Source of the DNA: JBAXTU01 sp037130015
GTDB taxonomy: Bacteria > Patescibacteriota > Patescibacteriia > 2-01-FULL-39-33
DNA: 59,217 bases
Assembly (NCBI GenBank): GCA_037130015.1
Contig: JBAXTU010000003.1
Location: 1-59,217, forward strand
Direction: 5' to 3'
The position numbers and the translations under genes were made by a program. Positions 25,068 to 33,913 of this stretch are shown one piece after another (the first letter of the stretch is position 1; every line of letters starts with the position of its first letter). The notes beneath the pieces were generated by a model. That model had not been told where the DNA came from, ran no database searches, and was given only the letters and a program-made list of their open reading frames with translations.

Positions 25068-26980
25068 AAAATGAAGAGCAATTTTTTATTGTTGAAAACA
25101 TAGATCTTGGTCGTCGTGATTCGCTCTCTTGGGTGGAAGAAAGCTATGACCAAGGAGTCAATTTGCCTGAAGAAAGCAATCCGGATTTTTTGAGCTTGTC
25201 TTTGCCACGCAAAAAAGTCCGTTTTCTTTTGTGGTTTATATGTGCTGTTGTAATTGTCCTTTTTGCTCGTAGTTTTTATTTGCAAATTATTTCTGGCGGT
25301 TATTATTATTCTTTGGCTGAGGATAATCGTATTCGCAGTCATGCCGTACCTGCTCAGCGTGGAATTATTTATGACAGAAATGGCAAAGTACTGGTCAATA
25401 ATATTTCTGGTTTTTCTTTGGTTGTGGTGCCAGCTGATCTGCCCATTAATCAAACCGAAAGACAAACTATAATTTCTCAGATTGCGACTATTTCTGGACT
25501 TGATCAAAACGAAGTTGAAAAGACAATCAGCTCGGCCAGCCAATATTATTTTCAGCCAATAGTCATAAAGACTGGTATCGGCTATGATGAAGCCATGGCT
25601 CTCAAAATCGCCAGCGTGGATTTGCCCGGTATTAATATTGAAACAGACGCTTGGAGATACTATCCTTTGGGACGTGATTTTGCGCATATTCTTGGTTATG
25701 TTGGTAAGATAAACGCTCAGGAATATGAGCAGAATAAAAGCAACTATTTGCTGTCTGATAATATGGGCAAGACAGGACTAGAAAAAATTTATGAAAAAGA
25801 ATTGCGTGGCATAGCTGGCGAGAGACGGATGGAGGTTGATTCACTTGGTAGAGAGAAAAAAATAGTTTCTGAAGTCGCGTCTATTCCAGGCAATGATTTA
25901 ATATTGTCAATTGATGCTGATTTGCAGGATAAGATTTTTCAAATCATTGACACTCAGCTTCAAGGTAAAAAGACCGCCTCTATTGTTGTGTCTGATCCTA
26001 GAAATGGTGAAATTTTGGCCATGGTTGATTATCCTAGTTATGATAATAATCTTTTTGCCAAAGGAATAAGCCAAGCTGATTATCAAAAATTATTAGATGA
26101 TGAAAATAAACCGCTATTTTTTCGTGCTATTTCCGGCGAATATCCATCTGGTTCAACGGTTAAAATTGTAGAAGCGGCTGGGGCTCTGCAAGAAAAAATT
26201 ATAAATATTAACACCACGATTAATAGTGTTGGTGGTATTGGTATTGGGCAGTGGTTTTTTCCTGATTGGAAAGCTGGCGGACATGGGCTGACCAATGTCA
26301 CCAAGGCTATTGCTTGGTCAGTTAATTCTTTTTTCTATTACATTGGTGGTGGTTATGGGGATTTTAAGGGTATGGGAGTGGACTTGCTAGATAAATATTT
26401 TTCACTGTTTGGTTTGGGTGAAAAAATGGGTATTGATTTGCCGGGTGAACGATCTGGACTAGTACCCACACCAGAATGGAAAAAGGAAACCAAAAAAGAA
26501 AGCTGGTATGTGGGGGATACTTATCATTTGTCTATTGGACAGGGTGATTTGCTAGTGACTCCACTTCAAGTGAACAGTTATACGGCTACCATTGCCAATA
26601 ATGGCAAAGTTTTTGTGCCACATGTGGTGGCTGGAGTTGCCCATCCAGATGGTTCTGTGATTGGTATTTCGCCAGCTATTATTAGACAAGATTTTATTGA
26701 CAGTGATAATTTGACTATCGTGCGTCAAGGCATGAGAGAGACTATCACTTATGGTTCTGGCCGAGCTTTGTTATCTTTACCCGTCACTGTGGCTGGCAAA
26801 ACCGGTACGGCTCAATGGAATTTGGACAAACCAAATCATGCTTGGTTCACGGCTTTTGCGCCATATGATGCGCCCACTTTTTGCATCACCGTGCTGGTGG
26901 AACAAGGCGGAGAAGGCAGTTCTATTGCTGCGCCAATTGCCAAGGATATTATTGCTTATTGGTTTACTAAGAATAACTAG
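25064..26980 (+). CDS. mrdA: Penicillin-binding protein 2 (elongasome transpeptidase)
   Basis: A 638-residue class B PBP. An unusually long acidic cytoplasmic tail (1-48) precedes a TM helix at about 50-70, the dimerisation domain (PAQRGIIYDRNGKVL, YPLGRDFAHILGYVG) and the transpeptidase domain. The catalytic motifs are STVK in EYPSGSTVK, SVN in AWSVNSFFYY, and KTGTAQW. It cross-links peptidoglycan during elongation with MreB/C/D. No RodA gene is adjacent. Confidence 0.94.
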   Translation: MKNEEQFFIVENIDLGRRDSLSWVEESYDQGVNLPEESNPDFLSLSLPRKKVRFLLWFICAVVIVLFARSFYLQIISGGYYYSLAEDNRIRSHAVPAQRGIIYDRNGKVLVNNISGFSLVVVPADLPINQTERQTIISQIATISGLDQNEVEKTISSASQYYFQPIVIKTGIGYDEAMALKIASVDLPGINIETDAWRYYPLGRDFAHILGYVGKINAQEYEQNKSNYLLSDNMGKTGLEKIYEKELRGIAGERRMEVDSLGREKKIVSEVASIPGNDLILSIDADLQDKIFQIIDTQLQGKKTASIVVSDPRNGEILAMVDYPSYDNNLFAKGISQADYQKLLDDENKPLFFRAISGEYPSGSTVKIVEAAGALQEKIININTTINSVGGIGIGQWFFPDWKAGGHGLTNVTKAIAWSVNSFFYYIGGGYGDFKGMGVDLLDKYFSLFGLGEKMGIDLPGERSGLVPTPEWKKETKKESWYVGDTYHLSIGQGDLLVTPLQVNSYTATIANNGKVFVPHVVAGVAHPDGSVIGISPAIIRQDFIDSDNLTIVRQGMRETITYGSGRALLSLPVTVAGKTGTAQWNLDKPNHAWFTAFAPYDAPTFCITVLVEQGGEGSSIAAPIAKDIIAYWFTKNN

Positions 26981-27005
26981 TTAAAATGATTTCTATGTTT
27001 TCCAC

Positions 27006-27034
27006 TTGACACAGTTTTTAAAATGTTATATCCT
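27006..27034 (+). promoter_or_regulatory. greA promoter
   Basis: TTGACA at 27006-27011, with TATCCT at 17 nt (27029-27034) or the extended TGTTATATC at 15 nt. Confidence 0.65.
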
Positions 27035-27082
27035 ATTAACTGTCGTATGTAATAAATAAACAAAATAAATAAATATTTAGTC

Positions 27083-27544
27083 ATGCAAAATTATATTTCC
27101 CCTGAGGGTTTGGAAAAAGTTAAAAAAGAATTAGAGCAACTCAAAACAGTTGATAGAGTTGAAATTATTGACAGGATTTCTCGCGCTAGAGACCTTGGCG
27201 ATTTGAGTGAAAACGCTGAATATCATGAAGCTAGAGAAAGACAAAGCTTTGTTGAAGGCAGGATTCAAGAATTGGAATCACTTATTAAAAGTGCTTTAAT
27301 TATTAATAATGAAAAAAATACCACTGGCAGTGTTGGTGTTGGATCAACAGTGCATGCCACTTATGATAATGGTGTTAAAGTAAAATACATGATTGTGGGC
27401 CACACCGAAGCTGATCCCATGAATGGTAAAATTTCTCATGAGTCGCCATTGGGCAAGGCTTTTATTGGCAAAATTAAAGGTGATGAATTTGAACTCGCTA
27501 TTCCGGCTGGAAAAATAAAATGTAAAATTGATCATATTGAATAA
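27083..27544 (+). CDS. greA: Transcription elongation factor GreA
   Basis: A 153-residue secondary-channel factor that stimulates transcript cleavage in backtracked RNA polymerase. The N-terminal coiled coil carries the catalytic-tip acidic motif GDLSENAEYHEA, followed by the FKBP-like C-terminal domain (VGSTVHATYDNG, ISHESPLGKAFIGK). It is monocistronic, with its own promoter and terminator. Confidence 0.96.
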   Translation: MQNYISPEGLEKVKKELEQLKTVDRVEIIDRISRARDLGDLSENAEYHEARERQSFVEGRIQELESLIKSALIINNEKNTTGSVGVGSTVHATYDNGVKVKYMIVGHTEADPMNGKISHESPLGKAFIGKIKGDEFELAIPAGKIKCKIDHIE

Positions 27545-27570
27545 AAATTGATTTAGTAGAGTAAAAAAAT

Positions 27571-27607
27571 AAAGGGCCTCACGATTAAATCGTTGGCCCT
27601 TTTTTTG
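27571..27607 (+). terminator. greA terminator
   Basis: AAAGGGCC/GGCCCTTT outer stem with an ACGAT/ATCGT inner stem, then seven to eight Ts, 26 nt after greA. Confidence 0.88.
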
Positions 27608-27633
27608 TTTAGTTTATTCTACAATTTTCTATA

Positions 27634-28182
27634 TCAGACACACCATATTTTTGGTATAGTGATAGCATGATCTGGATCAGTTGGAAAACCCAACCGCTCA
27701 GCCAGCTCACTGCCTTCAATTCCAAAACCGAAAGATAGTAGATCCCAACCATTGGCTATGGCTATTTTTGCAGTTTGATGCAATTCATGTTGTTGATGTT
27801 TATTAGTGGAGTTATCTTCTCCGTCGCTAAAAACGCCAATCATTATTTGAGGTGCTGATTCTTTTGGTGCATCCCAGTGGTCAATTAAGTTTTTGATAGT
27901 GTCATTAACACTTTCAAACAAATAACTACCACTTTCTAATGGACAATCTTCTGACTTAATATTCGGAAGTAATCCCACTGGTAGGATTTTTGTCATGGGT
28001 TTTGTTTTTTTTGCAAAGAACAGAACACCACAGTAGAATTCTATTTCTTCTTGCAGTTTACGCATAGTATTTAGGTGTGTATTAACTGCAGAGATTGGTT
28101 TGTCGCCAAATTTAGCCATAGACATTGATCTGTCTAATAGTAAAATTGACATGGTGATGTTTAATGAAAGATCTGGGCTCAT
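27634..28182 (-). CDS. Von Willebrand factor A domain protein
   Basis: A 182-residue stand-alone VWA domain. The MIDAS metal site is seen as DRSMSM (DxSxS, Asp17) and FSDGEDN, with a plausible central Thr in between; no signal peptide or TM, so cytosolic. The ATG at 28182 is chosen because AAGGAG lies 7 nt upstream and because an in-frame start at 28260 falls inside the -35. Its pattern (LLLDRSMSM, FFAKKTKP, GSYLFESVND, LLSFGFGIEGSELAERLG) is close to VWA proteins of tellurium-type and phage-like accessory loci. The partner is unknown. Confidence 0.85.
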   Translation of the reverse strand: MSPDLSLNITMSILLLDRSMSMAKFGDKPISAVNTHLNTMRKLQEEIEFYCGVLFFAKKTKPMTKILPVGLLPNIKSEDCPLESGSYLFESVNDTIKNLIDHWDAPKESAPQIMIGVFSDGEDNSTNKHQQHELHQTAKIAIANGWDLLSFGFGIEGSELAERLGFPTDPDHAITIPKIWCV

Positions 28183-28231
28183 TTTTTCTCCTTTTTTGTT
28201 TCGTTTTGTGGTTTCAATAGAAGAGATTAAT

Positions 28232-28260
28232 ATATTAACATGTATTTTTGTGTTTGTCAA
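28232..28260 (-). promoter_or_regulatory. Minus-strand promoter of the VWA gene
   Basis: TTGACA (rc of 28255-28260), 17 nt, TAATAT (rc of 28232-28237); start point about 40 nt upstream of the AAGGAG site. Confidence 0.75.
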
Positions 28261-28331
28261 ATCAATTTTATATTAAATTTTTTATATCTGATGTATAATT
28301 AATACCAATAGACAAATAATTAAAACTAAAT

Positions 28332-28654
28332 ATGCCAACTCAAACCAAGACTAAGCTGGAAATCTCCACCGGCCTGAATTAGTCCAAGCGCGTGTGGATG
28401 CTAAAATCAAGCGTCAAGCGACGAAAATTTTTAGCGACTTGGGTTTGGATATGAGTACAGGCATAAAGATTTATTTGGCTAAAGTAGTGAGTGAGAAAGG
28501 TGTGCCTTTTGCTATGCTGACTGAGAATGGTTTTACACCGGAGCAGGAAAAGAGAATGTTGGCTGATATGGCAACCACCGAGAGGGCTTATAGATCTGGT
28601 CGTCGCAAGCCGGCTAGAAGCATGGCGGAATTAAAAAGACAACTATTAGCTTAA
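28332..28654 (+). pseudogene. RelB/DinJ-type antitoxin gene, frameshifted
   Basis: From the ATG at 28332 the frame gives a 16-codon peptide and then TAG at 28380. The adjacent frame then runs ELVQARVDAKIKRQ and on through IFSDLGLDMSTGIKIYLAKVV to 28654, the classic RelB/DinJ ribbon-helix-helix antitoxin. One missing base near 28377-28380 would join the two. Without it the only start is GTG at 28394, which removes the VQARV strand needed for DNA binding and dimerisation. TATAAT lies upstream (28294-28299). A sequencing error cannot be excluded. Confidence 0.7.
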
Positions 28655-28657
28655 GTT

Positions 28658-28828
28658 ATGATTTATTCCGTTTGGCATACTACGAAGTTTAAGCGACAAT
28701 ATCGAAAATTAATCCGGTCTAATCCTAATTTAGTTAAAGATTTAGATTTTATTGTAAGCTTGTTGGTAGATCAGAAAATTTTACCAGACAGAAACCGTAA
28801 TCATAAGTTATATAGTGATTTATTTTAA
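28658..28828 (+). pseudogene. YafQ/RelE-type toxin gene, truncated
   Basis: A 56-residue reading frame starting 3 nt after the antitoxin stop. The N-terminal two-thirds match the YafQ layout (a TTKFKRQYRKLIRSN helix, LVKDLDFIVSLL, LPDRNRNHKL) but the frame stops after NHKLYSDLF, where functional toxins continue for about 35 residues with the catalytic His and the PDWLLIY strand. It is therefore probably an inactive remnant. A terminator follows 12 nt later. Confidence 0.7.
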
Positions 28829-28840
28829 ATTTTCACAAAC

Positions 28841-28873
28841 AAAAAATCCCGACCACTGTGGCCGGGATTTTTT
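28841..28873 (+). terminator. Terminator after the toxin remnant
   Basis: AATCCCG-A-CCA pairs with TGG-C-CGGGATT (one internal mismatch), followed by a T-run. A-tract on the 5' side makes it potentially bidirectional. Confidence 0.8.
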
Positions 28874-28894
28874 GACGTCAGCATGTGTAACTGT

Positions 28895-28923
28895 TTGTCG
28901 AAAGAAAGTAGTTGTGGTAAAAT
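28895..28923 (+). promoter_or_regulatory. Promoter for the gene at 28951
   Basis: TTGTCG (28895-28900), 17 nt, TAAAAT (28918-28923) with extended TGG before the -10. Confidence 0.65.
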
Positions 28924-28950
28924 TATGTATGAAGTTAACCACTCAATTAT

Positions 28951-31092
28951 ATGCCCCTTGATTATGTTAAAAAAAATCGTAGTAATGATATTAATGATAC
29001 GCAAATAAGTCAAGCTTTTGTCAAAGCCGATTGGTCGGAGAAAGATACCGCAAAAACCCTTGAAAATATCGACTCACACGCAAAGAAACTAAACTTGCTG
29101 TTAATAGGCGGTTTGGTCGTTATATTGGTAATAGCGTTTGGTTTTTTGGAAATATTCGCTCCGCTATTTAATAAAGTTGGCCAACCGCCTCTTGCTATAA
29201 ATATTAATAAAAATAATGAGCTGACCACGCAACAATTCCAAGAGAAATACGGCCTCAGCGAGTCGTTGATTATTAAAAGCAATTTTATTAAATTCACCAA
29301 AGGGGAATTGGTTGTTTGCGATATCAATGGTAACACGGTCAAAGTTTTGAAAGAGTATAAGCCAATTAATTCAGCGGCAAATTCCAGCGTCTCGACTTCG
29401 TCATCTTCGGCGGAAATGATGACCTTTCCTTCTCCTTTGGGTTCTTTTTATATTGGTGAAACCGGAATGGCAAATTATAGCAGAACAAGAAAAGTTTATG
29501 GAATTGACGGTAAATATTTATTTTCCATTAATTATAGGTATGGCAAAGTTTTAAAATGGTCGCCTTCTGAAAAATTTCTGGCTGTTTTAGACAATACTAA
29601 CCTTCAATATGGCTTGGTTGATGTAGTGGTGTATAGTACGGCGCTGGCGAAAGAAGTTTTTCGATTCCCCTTACGTATTCCTTATGGCGGTACTTCCAGA
29701 TATGGCGAATCAAACGCTGATTTTGCTTGGTCGGACAGAAACGACACCCTTTATGTTTCAGAAGCTAATAATAGCATATACATTTTTAATAATTTTGGCG
29801 GTGATTTGTCAGAACGAAGTGTTTATATTGAAGAGCCTTGCAATTCGTTGGCGGTTAGAGGCAACGAAATTTATTGCACAAAAAAAATGGGGACGATATA
29901 CTCTGGCACGGCAAACACGACTGGCACCGATAAGAATGGCGATATTATTAAATATATATTAACAGATAATCATGAGCTTGCCCCACCCCAAGATCTTACG
30001 CCCGAAAGATTAGACGGCGAATACAATGCCAGCATTTCTTTTATTGATAATTCTCATCTGCTGTTTGTGCCTTTGTTAGGATTGAATACGATAATCAATG
30101 TCGATACGGGAAAAATCGCCGAATTGAGTTCTATTGGCCGAACAACTGTCGACCACTCTGAGGAGGCGAAGTTATTTGCTGATCTACAGGGCAACGATGA
30201 GATGCCTATTATTAGGTATTTGGGTGATGGTAATGATGTGATAAATCTCCAGTCGGAGACGTCAGTAATTTCCAATAAGTATAATGTTATTTCACCGTCG
30301 ATTGATAATTATCCTGTGATGAATCAGGAAACTTCAAAGATTGAAATAGAAAAAGTAAAAAGCATCATGAATGAGATAAAACAAGGGCATCTTACGGGTA
30401 ATTCGTCTTTAATTAAAGCACATTTCTCGACTACAACTCTTAGGGATTATTCGCTGGGGGAAGATTCTAAGGGTAATCTTCTAAAAGACGATTCCGTTAC
30501 GATCAATAGTATTGATTGGCAGGGAGCTGGAATAACAGCTAAGTTTACTACTATTTATAAGGGTCAGGTAATGAATGAGGAATGGGATTTTTTCAAAATA
30601 GACGGCGATTGGAAATATGATATTAACGAGACTGAGCAGAGACTGAATAAAAAATATGTTAATGCAAAAAAAAGTTTGGGCGATCCCAATGGCTATGTTG
30701 ACTTTAAGGTAGATATCGGGTCTTTCGGATCTCATCTCTTAGTTAATAATGGAAAAGATACCGATGTGCGAGTGGATATTACAAATGTCGGCACAAAAAC
30801 GGCAGATTACACTCCCTTGCTTGTAATATTTATGTCAGGTTATGATGCTGGCGACCCATATATTTGGTATCCTGACATATTCGGCTTTATTAACGGCAAA
30901 TTTTTTCCGCTTGCGCCCGGTGAAAAAAGAATTTTCTATTTTCGTCCTTATCGCGATAGCGCTAATCGCGAAATGAAAGACACTCCGGGAATAAAAACGG
31001 TGACAGCTATTGTTAACGAGGACAGGGGAATAAAAGAAAGTAATTATAGCAATAATATTACTACTACTTCAGTGCAAATGTACTCTAATTAG
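28951..31092 (+). CDS. One-TM surface protein with propeller-like and CARDB-like regions
   Basis: A 713-residue protein of unknown function. A 50-residue cytoplasmic tail is followed by a TM helix at about 49-72. Residues of about 145-430 read as beta-propeller-like sequence (GIDGKYLFSINYRYGKVLKW, WSDRNDTLYVSEANN). About 460-570 resembles an NTF2-like small domain, and about 575-710 a CARDB-type Ig fold (VRVDITNVGTKTADYTP, IKESNYSNNIT). A probable sensor or adhesin facing outside. It is monocistronic, and follows the decayed TA pair and VWA gene, so this stretch looks accessory. Confidence 0.75.
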   Translation: MPLDYVKKNRSNDINDTQISQAFVKADWSEKDTAKTLENIDSHAKKLNLLLIGGLVVILVIAFGFLEIFAPLFNKVGQPPLAININKNNELTTQQFQEKYGLSESLIIKSNFIKFTKGELVVCDINGNTVKVLKEYKPINSAANSSVSTSSSSAEMMTFPSPLGSFYIGETGMANYSRTRKVYGIDGKYLFSINYRYGKVLKWSPSEKFLAVLDNTNLQYGLVDVVVYSTALAKEVFRFPLRIPYGGTSRYGESNADFAWSDRNDTLYVSEANNSIYIFNNFGGDLSERSVYIEEPCNSLAVRGNEIYCTKKMGTIYSGTANTTGTDKNGDIIKYILTDNHELAPPQDLTPERLDGEYNASISFIDNSHLLFVPLLGLNTIINVDTGKIAELSSIGRTTVDHSEEAKLFADLQGNDEMPIIRYLGDGNDVINLQSETSVISNKYNVISPSIDNYPVMNQETSKIEIEKVKSIMNEIKQGHLTGNSSLIKAHFSTTTLRDYSLGEDSKGNLLKDDSVTINSIDWQGAGITAKFTTIYKGQVMNEEWDFFKIDGDWKYDINETEQRLNKKYVNAKKSLGDPNGYVDFKVDIGSFGSHLLVNNGKDTDVRVDITNVGTKTADYTPLLVIFMSGYDAGDPYIWYPDIFGFINGKFFPLAPGEKRIFYFRPYRDSANREMKDTPGIKTVTAIVNEDRGIKESNYSNNITTTSVQMYSN

Positions 31093-31145
31093 GATAGTTT
31101 TCCACTATCTTTTTGAAGTGATAAATAGTTGTCAATAAGTCAGTC

Positions 31146-31173
31146 AAAAACCGCTCCGAGAGGAGCGGTTTTA
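31146..31173. terminator. Bidirectional terminator between convergent genes
   Basis: AAACCGCTCC, a GAGA loop and GGAGCGGTTT, with T-runs on both strands. It serves the gene at 28951 and gyrB. Confidence 0.85.
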
Positions 31174-31225
31174 TTGAAGCAGTTGCTGACCCTTGGTCGG
31201 GATTTTTTTTAATTCTTAATTGTTT

Positions 31226-33292
31226 TTAGATATCCAAATTCTTTACACTCTTGGCATGGGTTTGAATAAACCGCTTTCTAGGTGCTACATCAGAACCCAT
31301 CAAAACATCAAAAATTTCATCAGCTTTTTCTGCGTCCTCTACGGTAATGCGTTTCATTTTGCGTTGCATCGGATCCATGGTGGTATTCCAGAGTTGATCG
31401 GGATTCATTTCACCAAGACCTTTGTAGCGTTGAATATTGACTTTGACGCCAGCAATTTCTGCTGATTCTAGAGTTTCCATGGTTTCATCAGCCGTTTCTT
31501 CCGCTGTCTCTTCTTCAGATACAACATCTTCTTTTGATTTTTTAGCGTCTTTGTTGGTTTGTCTCTTGGCTTGGGCTGTGGCCACCATTTGTTCTTTGGC
31601 GTTTTGCAAATCTTCTTCAAGATAGATCCAACGCACTTCACTGCCGACTTGAATGCGGAATAATGGCGGTTGAGCCACATAGATGTGTCCTTGTTGAATC
31701 AGGGCAGGGAAGTGACGATAAAATAAAGTGAGAAGCAGGGTGCGGATATGAGAGCCATCCACATCAGCATCAGTCATAATTACTATTTTGTGATATCTTA
31801 AATCTTCAATAGTGAATTGTTCGCCGATATTGGTGCCCATGGCAATAATAAGCGACTTGATTTCGTTGTTGGCTAGCATTTTGTCTAGTCTGGCTCTTTC
31901 TACATTGAGGATTTTGCCACGCAAGGGCAGAATGGCTTGAGTTTCGCGATTACGGCCTTGTTTGGCACTGCCTCCGGCCGAGTCTCCCTCTACAATAAAT
32001 ATCTCGGAAATTTTAGGATCTTTTGATGAACAGTCAGCTAATTTGCCAGGTAAAGCAAAGCCATCAAGCGCTCCTTTGCGTAAGACCGTATCACGAGCTG
32101 CCTTGGCTGCCACACGAGCACGAGCCGCCAAAACACATTTGCCGATAATAGCCTCGGCATCACGAGGGTTTTCTTCTAAATAAATTTCAAAAGCTTCGGA
32201 CATGACTTTATCCACAGCTGATCTAGCTTCCACGTTGCCTAGTTTGGCTTTGGTTTGACCTTCAAATTGCGGTTCACGAAGCTTGATAGAAATAACAGCG
32301 GTTAAGCCCTCACGAACATCTTCGGCGCCCAAATTAGCGTCTTTTTCTTTGAGATAATTTTTCTTTCTGGCGAAATTATTGAGGGTGCGGGTAAGGGCGG
32401 TACGGAAACCGATGACGTGCATACCGCCTTCAAGATTATAAATGTTATTGGCAAAAGCCATCACGTTCTCGTTGTATTCGTCATTATACTGTAAAGCCAC
32501 TTCCACACTTATTTCTTCGGCTTCTTTTTCCACATAAAAAATATTGTCATGCTTGGCATCTAAATGAATATTAAGATGTCGGACATAAGAACGGACACCG
32601 CCTTCAAAATAAAAAGCATAACATTGATGATTGTCTTTTTTTCTTTCATCACAAACCAATATTTTGACGCCTTTGGTCAGATATGTTTGTTGGCGCATGT
32701 GATCCAAAATGGTTTGCAAATTAAAAGTAGTGACGGAAAAAATCGTGTCGTCCGGTTCAAAGGTAATTTTGGTACCCGTACCCTTGGCTTTGCCAACCGA
32801 GGCGATAGTCTTTTTGGGCTTACCTCTGGAATATTCTTGCATCCAGAGTTGGCCGTCGCGTTTGACTTCTGCTTTAAGGTAAGTTGAGAGAGCATTAACC
32901 ACGGATACGCCCACGCCATGCAAGCCACCGGAGACTTTGTAGCCTTCACCGCCGAATTTACCGCCAGCATGAAGCACGGTCAAAACTGTTTCCAGAGAAG
33001 ACTTGCCAGTGGCTTTGTGTTTTTCCACTGGAATGCCACGTCCATTATCTTCACAAGAAATACCGCCTTCTGGCAAAAGTTTTAATTTAATGAGGTCGCA
33101 ATGACCGGCCATGGCTTCGTCAATGGAATTATCTACTACTTCCCAAATTAAATGATGCAAACCAGCTTCGGCTGTGTTTCCGATGTACATGCCCGGGCGT
33201 TTGCGTACTGGATCAAGGCCTTCCAAAACTTGAATCTGGTCGGCGCCGTAATTGCTGACTGCCTTGGTTTTTTTATCGTCGTTTTTTGCCAT
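31226..33292 (-). CDS. gyrB: DNA gyrase subunit B
   Basis: A 688-residue type IIA topoisomerase ATPase subunit. The GHKL ATPase shows DNSIDEAMAGHC, DNGRGIPVE and GLHGVGVSVVNALS; the TOPRIM domain shows EGDSAGGSAKQGR, LPLRGKILNVERA and TDADVDGSHIRTLLLT. The C-terminal RYKGLGEMNPDQLW matches GyrB. An acidic and lysine-rich insert of about 45 residues (near 575-620) sits between the TOPRIM core and that motif. The ATG at 33292 is preferred over an in-frame TTG 12 nt earlier. It is divergent from rnpB. Confidence 0.96.
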   Translation of the reverse strand: MAKNDDKKTKAVSNYGADQIQVLEGLDPVRKRPGMYIGNTAEAGLHHLIWEVVDNSIDEAMAGHCDLIKLKLLPEGGISCEDNGRGIPVEKHKATGKSSLETVLTVLHAGGKFGGEGYKVSGGLHGVGVSVVNALSTYLKAEVKRDGQLWMQEYSRGKPKKTIASVGKAKGTGTKITFEPDDTIFSVTTFNLQTILDHMRQQTYLTKGVKILVCDERKKDNHQCYAFYFEGGVRSYVRHLNIHLDAKHDNIFYVEKEAEEISVEVALQYNDEYNENVMAFANNIYNLEGGMHVIGFRTALTRTLNNFARKKNYLKEKDANLGAEDVREGLTAVISIKLREPQFEGQTKAKLGNVEARSAVDKVMSEAFEIYLEENPRDAEAIIGKCVLAARARVAAKAARDTVLRKGALDGFALPGKLADCSSKDPKISEIFIVEGDSAGGSAKQGRNRETQAILPLRGKILNVERARLDKMLANNEIKSLIIAMGTNIGEQFTIEDLRYHKIVIMTDADVDGSHIRTLLLTLFYRHFPALIQQGHIYVAQPPLFRIQVGSEVRWIYLEEDLQNAKEQMVATAQAKRQTNKDAKKSKEDVVSEEETAEETADETMETLESAEIAGVKVNIQRYKGLGEMNPDQLWNTTMDPMQRKMKRITVEDAEKADEIFDVLMGSDVAPRKRFIQTHAKSVKNLDI

Positions 33293-33393
33293 ATCTGAAT
33301 ACAAATTACTAATTAAAAAGCACTGATTTATTCAGTTGTTTATAACTTAATTTTAGCATTTTTTTGGGTTTTGGGCAAGAGTAAAGCTTCACA

Positions 33394-33422
33394 TTGACAA
33401 AACCCATTTTTTGCTATATAAT
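33394..33422 (+). promoter_or_regulatory. Consensus promoter of rnpB
   Basis: TTGACA (33394-33399), exactly 17 nt, TATAAT (33417-33422): a full consensus sigma-70 promoter, the strongest in the window. Confidence 0.9.
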
Positions 33423-33424
33423 GG

Positions 33425-33828
33425 CTATTGTCTGGATAGATGGGATGATCGCTTCGCCAATTTTGGCGGGGAGGAAAGTCCGAACACTCGTTTCGCTTCG
33501 GCGAATATGTCGCGGTAGTGGGTAACGCCCACCCAATCAATCGTGAGGTTGATTGAGGACCAGTTCCACAGAGACAATACTAATCAATATTTATATTGAT
33601 GAAAGGTGAAAAGTGTGACAGTGTTTTGAATTAAGTAAGAGATATCTCCTTAAGTCAAAGCTATGCCACTCGGCGCCCAGCAATGGGACGCTTGTGGTAA
33701 ACTCTACCTAGTGCAACCCCAAACATAGTAGGGGGCTTGATCTTGGCAGTAATGCCAGAGACAGATAGATGATCATCACTGTATTTATACAGTACAGAAT
33801 TCGGCTTACAAGTCTGTCCAGACAATAG
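33425..33828 (+). ncRNA. rnpB: RNase P RNA (class A-like)
   Basis: The catalytic RNA that trims tRNA 5' ends. The ends pair as a 15-bp P1 helix (33425-33439 with 33814-33828). The core is clear: GAGGAAAGTCCG near 33470, the GGTAAACTCTACC...GTGCAACCCCAAA region near 33695-33725, and ACAGAATTCGGCTTAC at 33794-33809. About 404 nt, a normal size. A consensus promoter and a strong terminator flank it. Confidence 0.95.
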
Positions 33829-33831
33829 AAA

Positions 33832-33862
33832 ACATCTCGCTTTTATGGCGAGGTGTTTTTTT
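33832..33862 (+). terminator. rnpB terminator
   Basis: ACATCTCGC pairs with GCGAGGTGT (one G-U), 7-nt loop, then seven Ts, directly after the P1 helix. Confidence 0.9.
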
Positions 33863-33865
33863 ATT

Positions 33866-33894
33866 TTGACAAAATACCTTTTTTGTGATATGAT
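33866..33894 (+). promoter_or_regulatory. Promoter of the sugar transferase gene
   Basis: TTGACA (33866-33871), 17 nt, TATGAT (33889-33894) with an extended TGA; 20 nt before the start codon and immediately after the rnpB terminator. Confidence 0.82.
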
Positions 33895-33913
33895 GTTATG
33901 TTAAAATAAATAT

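Noticed and set aside
28182..28260. A longer VWA protein starting at 28260
   Set aside because: The start would be inside the -35 hexamer; the ATG at 28182 has an AAGGAG site at the right distance.
28370..28394. Programmed -1 frameshift in the RelB-like gene
   Set aside because: No slippery heptamer or downstream stem is visible, and the toxin partner is also truncated, so decay or a sequencing error is simpler.
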